A program made the translations under genes and the position numbers. 64,000 bases of DNA, taken from the NCBI GenBank assembly GCA_963082975.1, contig OY720344.1:35084033-35148032 (forward strand). The letters are read 5' to 3'. The DNA comes from Labia minor (taxonomy: Eukaryota; Arthropoda; Insecta; Dermaptera; Spongiphoridae). The notes under the pieces are model-generated. The model was not told the DNA's origin, did not search any database, and saw nothing but the letters and a program-made list of their open reading frames with translations. Within the stretch, counting starts at the first letter, position 1. Every line of letters begins with the position of its first letter. Below, piece after piece: positions 59,730-64,000 of this stretch.

Positions 59730-60781
59730 CAGCATTTCTCAACCTTGCAGTATTTGCGGCCCAGTTTTCAATCATAAATTTCACCGGGTTCACTTACAAT
59801 AAAATGCACAAAAGAATAAATAAACCTAAAATGTTTTTTTTACATTATTTAATGGAGTAACAATGCAACTATCGGTGGCAATAAGAATAATTTTCAAATT
59901 TTCTATTTTATAAACTATTTTAGGTTGACTGGTATATAATAATAAAAATAAATAAGATTGAAATTAAATATGTCAAGATACAACACTTCAATTTATTCCT
60001 GTTTACTCAAAGCGAGAGCAAACAAACTTGAAAATCATATAAAATCGAAAATTATAATAGTAAAAGTAAATATTATTAAATTAATAAAAACACTATAAAA
60101 TACTATAAAATAAACATTTAACAAATAAATAATTCAGAGAGATAAAATAAAATAACTATATTAATATATATATATATATACTTATACACTATCAGTCTTT
60201 AATATCAGAAGTATGTTATTAATCAAATAATATTGTATTTTCGAACTAGCCAGGAAAATTTAAACTATATTATAGGAAACATTATTAATAAAATAAATAT
60301 TAAAATCGCGAATATATATATATATATAAAACTAAATCTAGTTTGTGTATCCATTCATGGTACTAACATAATAATAAACACAAAAATTAGAATAATCAAT
60401 AAACAATTGAAAATTATAGAGGTTACTTTATTAAAATTAATTTCAAATAAAAATGAATTAATTTCATTTTGAAGAGAAGCTATTAATAACTTTCTTATGG
60501 ATGATGGTCAATAACATCGGTTGGGGAACCGGGGTAAATTGACAGCAAATATGAAAGGGTTTAAAACCCTTTTTTCAAATATTATTTTCTATATTTTTAT
60601 TATAATTAAGTTCACTTGATAGCTTTTCCAAGGATTTTCAAAATCTTCAAATAAAAAAAAAATATAAAAATATTAATAAAATTTCCTTTCAGTTTCTGTC
60701 AAATTTTTAAATAATATTTTCTCATGGATATTTTCGAACCCTTCTCTAATGGAGCGCCACCCAAAAGATTGAGAATCGCTA
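59730..60781. mobile_element. hAT-like non-autonomous element, copy 2
   Basis: The left end CAGCATTTCTCAACC and the right end, inverted, TAGCGATTCTCAATC agree at 11 of 15 positions. The interior aligns with 33603-34868 apart from the nested insertion there. The small plus-strand frame 60233-60472 is chance. Target duplication is not clear. Confidence 0.7.
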
Positions 60782-60789
60782 ATATGTAG

Positions 60790-61920
60790 ATTAACTATGA
60801 ATAAGGAACAAATAAACAGTCGCAGACTGAAACGACGATATCAACAGACCGTGAAGTAGTTGGTAGCTCAGTTATATTTATTAAATACACTCATGTCCTA
60901 AGGCGATGTCAATTATATTAGTAGTATAGACAGAGTATCGTGTAAAGAAATTACCATCTAAACATCATTCTGCTGATTTGTACTTCAAATATCAAGTTAA
61001 CATACAGATAAACGGATAGATTCATAGTATTTTAAAACTGGTCAAGTAATAAGTGAAATGTTAGAAGTTAAAATTGTCAATGTACCCTACAAGAGAACTC
61101 TAGTAGTGTGGTGGTCCACAGAAGGTATGATCGACTGTCTTCTACGAGTGTTATAGTTGATATGAGGTTAACTATCTTCTAAGAGTGGAATTTGCAATCC
61201 ATGAGCGTCTACTTCCCGCCGTTATTGACTTTGGATTTATCGGGGATGTTTTGCTCGGTATTTGCGGGAGATGCTTCAATATTAGTCTTGTAAACATTAG
61301 GAATGTAAATCCCGAGTAATGGTTACAGCAGAAGATATGAATGTTTAAATAGTGGACGCTTGAGGGTGTTAACTACCGACCACAGGTGGATGAGTGACTT
61401 AAATCCCTTTTGATGAAAGATCACATAAATAATATATGGTGTAGAATCCAGGATTCGGTTTGGACTACTGCAAATTGTATCGGTCTGAGATAGCTACCTA
61501 GGAAAAGTTGTGATTTTATGAGAGCGAGAAATTTACAATATCAAGATATGTTAAAAGTAAATTTGAATACATCTGCGGATAACTCGAAAACTGATGGAAA
61601 AGAAAAAGTGAGAACATTTGAATGTATGATAAAGAGCAACAACAAAAGTATTGCCCCAGATTTCTTCGAACAACTGAGAACGACAAAAAAGTAATTCAAA
61701 CCCAGAGCTAGTTTTATTCGAGGTAAGAAGACTTAATTGTTGGCTGATAGATCTAGCATGTTGGTTTTATGGACTTTATGTGAAAACCACCACCACAGAT
61801 ACTGCAATTCATAAAGTAGGAAATTGACGGAATTTAGTGTTAGATTGAGCTGTAAAGAGAAGTATTGTTGAGGAGGTAATAAAGTTTTGTAAAAACTGGT
61901 ATAAAGTATACAATAATTAT
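60790..61920. other. Unexplained block of balanced composition
   Basis: From about 60820 to 61910 the sequence has much more even base use than its surroundings and few homopolymers. Short open stretches occur on the plus strand, for example VIDFGFIGDVLLGICGRC (about 61221-61274) and RARNLQYQDMLKVNLNTSAD (about 61521 on, ending in a stop near 61694). None is a family I recognise. It may be a decayed LTR-type retrotransposon or a non-coding transcript. Confidence 0.35.
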
Positions 61921-63650
61921 AGAAAGTTTACCCCCAAAAAAATATATACACTATTTTAATAGATCAATTATATAATATATAATATACATGATATCAAAAT
62001 TTTTAAATAAGCCATGAATAATTTTTCTTTAAATTTACTTGTTAAGTTTTAATCCTTTAAATAGTATACAATATAACAATCATAAATATAAACTTTCTCT
62101 AGTTTTACTTTAGATATTATAAATGTTATAATTTCAAAAGATAATTTTAATTCGATGAAAATGTTGACATAATATAAGTACTTCGAAAAAGATATCGTGT
62201 TTTAAATAATAAAAACAAACTGAGAATAAATTATTCATGTCCTCGACGTCGTCGCTTAAGAGTTAAAATTAACGTTGTTAAAAGTTTTTAGACATAAATT
62301 TGTGATGGAATCCTTAAAATCTCTTCAATTTATCGATTTTAAAACGAAATTTACACTTATTTTACTTTATTAATAAGAAAAATTATTATTCAATCATTTA
62401 CAAATTATTTTTTCTTTATTATATTATATACAAGTATAATATACACTTGGATAAATAATAAATAATTTAGTCATCTAAAACACTAACATGTCATTTTTTT
62501 GACCCCTCCAGCTCCTTTTTTTGCTTAAAACTTTTCGGCTCAAAACAAGAAAATGAGGTAGTTAGAACGTGAATGAAAAATATTCTTTCCCGCCAAGTAT
62601 TACGGTTCCTTGACCTCACAAGGACAGGCGCCGAATGTTTCATTGATCACCGGCACCAAAAATACTAGACGCGAAATATTTACTCTCATTACAGTTTATT
62701 GCCTACATCTAACAAAATGTATTTTAATGTAATTACACACATATATTATAAATCATTTATTATCATTATTATGATTTTTTACTATTATTTAATATCTTTT
62801 TATTGTGTTTGAAAACAATTATTATATATAATATAATAATAATTGTTTTAGATATAATTATATATACATAATTATATAATTTTAGATATAATTTATTTCT
62901 AACTAGCTTTCATTTTAGTTTTATAATTTTTTTAACTTATTTAGTCTCCCCACAATCATATAAAATTTAAATAATTTTATTTTTTTAATTTAAATACGAT
63001 TTAATTTAAACTTGTAAATCATAATAATTGTTGTACATAAATATTGAATGTTTTTATGGAGATTAAATTCGATTTAATGTTATCCGATATGACCTTAATT
63101 CGCATTGATATTCTCCTAAGATTAGAAGAAACTTATAAATTGCCTCGTCTTCCAACCTAATTCATTTACCGATCCATGTTGCATGAGGTATCTAAATTAG
63201 CTTAATTTGGCTAAAACACTTTTCAAAATAGAGGGAGAGAGAAAGAGAGAGGTTCTAATTATATTCGAATAGTGGATATATTATTAATATAACTTAATTA
63301 ATATATTAATTAATATAACATACATTTATTTTAAATATTCTCAAATAATACGCCTATTTTAAAATTATAATTAAATATACAAATTTTAAGTTTTATAATT
63401 ATTAATTAGTATTAAAATTTTTACAAATTCAAATATTCTAATTTTTAAATTTATATACAATTTAATATTATTTTTTAATTATATCACATCACACAAGAGA
63501 ATTTATTAAAAATAATAATCCTAAAAAGAAACCTACATATTTATAAATTATAATAGAATATTATCATTTGGATTAAAAATAAATTTAAAAAAATTACCCA
63601 ATTTTAAAAAACAAAATTTTAAAACAACTCCCTTATCTCATTTGTCTAAA
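61921..63650. other. AT-rich stretch, nothing recognised
   Basis: A short GC-richer patch at 62500-62690 has no coding signature. No 5' exon of the SLC22-like gene was found. Confidence 0.35.
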
Positions 63651-63659
63651 AGATCATAT

Positions 63660-63845
63660 TATAATCTTTATATAATGAATAAATCAAACTTTTAGAATAA
63701 GTTAAATAATTGAAATGATATTTTAATATTAGACATAAAAATTTAAATATTATAAACATTCTTTGTAAGGAAATTTCTAGAATTATTAATTTTATATTCA
63801 GTGTCGGAAATGAATCAGCTTCTAAAATAAGCCACCAGAGGCGCC
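63660..63845. repeat. Dispersed AT-rich repeat, partial copy
   Basis: Matches 7480-7620 and 43530-43640: ACTTTTAGAATAAGTTAAAT, TCTAGAATTATTAATTT and TGTCGGAAATGAATC. The minus-strand frame across it is a shadow. Confidence 0.55.
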
Positions 63846-64000
63846 ACATGGAGCGTTTATTATACATACATACTTACATCTTTATTTTATTCATTTATTC
63901 AAGAAATATATATACAATTATTCTGTATGTTATTTCGGTCCACCTCAGTTTGGGTGGTGACAAAAAAAAAATAGCAAAAACATCCAAAATGTAAACAAAA

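Noticed and set aside
60233-60472. 79-codon plus-strand frame
   Set aside because: Its composition is almost only N, I, K and L from AT-rich DNA, and it lies inside the hAT-like element.
61200-61520. BEL/Pao-type retrotransposon protease region
   Set aside because: The piece VIDFGFIGDVLLGICG and a following GFGLDY-like word gave a faint resemblance, but residue order and frames do not hold, so I did not call it.

Overview
This window is non-coding-rich, very AT-rich (roughly three quarters A+T by eye) eukaryotic DNA. One clear cellular gene is present: the 3' part of a multi-exon gene on the minus strand (exons at 57771-57547, 53571-53255, 49124-48808 and 48157-48032) that encodes the C-terminal two thirds of an SLC22/organic-cation-transporter-like member of the major facilitator superfamily. 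Canonical GT-AG introns, this animal transporter family, and the mobile-element set (mariner, Tigger, hAT, several LINEs, a tRNA-like SINE) point to a metazoan, most likely an arthropod. A parasitic copepod would fit the style of the repeats, but that is only an impression. There is nothing bacterial: no operons, CRISPR or prokaryotic signals.

Layout. 1-22 kb: AT-rich spacer with repeat fragments: LINE 3' ends (1800-2163, 3519-4110, 18394-19450), a fold-back element (2230-2837), a SINE (about 4975-5240), a small hAT element with a perfect 8-bp target duplication (7762-8029), and a terminal-inverted-repeat element (about 11903-12233). 22.4-31.2 kb: a very large palindrome. Two 3,365-bp arms (22371-25735 and 26399-29763) look identical wherever compared and flank a 200-N gap; a second, smaller inverted pair follows immediately (about 29764-31162). 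The inner parts carry a broken transposase-like coding region and a 75-bp unit repeated three times. 31-48 kb: an hAT-like element with another hAT nested inside it (33603-34868), an internally deleted mariner with intact ends (35311-36209), a decayed second mariner (39165-40330), a compound LINE copy (41949-43010), and a third mariner-type deletion derivative with long terminal repeats (46699-47353). 48-57.8 kb: the transporter gene, whose large introns hold a Tigger/pogo derivative (51785-52624), a modular dispersed repeat (50101-50745), a SINE (54186-54475) and an hAT element (55526-56000). 57.8-64 kb: a mariner-type MITE (58113-58339), an 80-bp-arm palindrome (59092-59273), a second copy of the 33.6-kb hAT-like element (59730-60781), and an unexplained block of more balanced base composition (about 60790-61920). 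No 5' exon of the transporter was found here, so its start probably lies beyond 64000.

Functionally, only the transporter is a candidate working gene. The rest is mobile DNA at different stages of decay. The most striking item is the nested palindrome at 22.4-31.2 kb. It is either a recent inverted duplication able to produce long double-stranded RNA or an assembly artefact around the gap, and the sequence alone cannot separate these.
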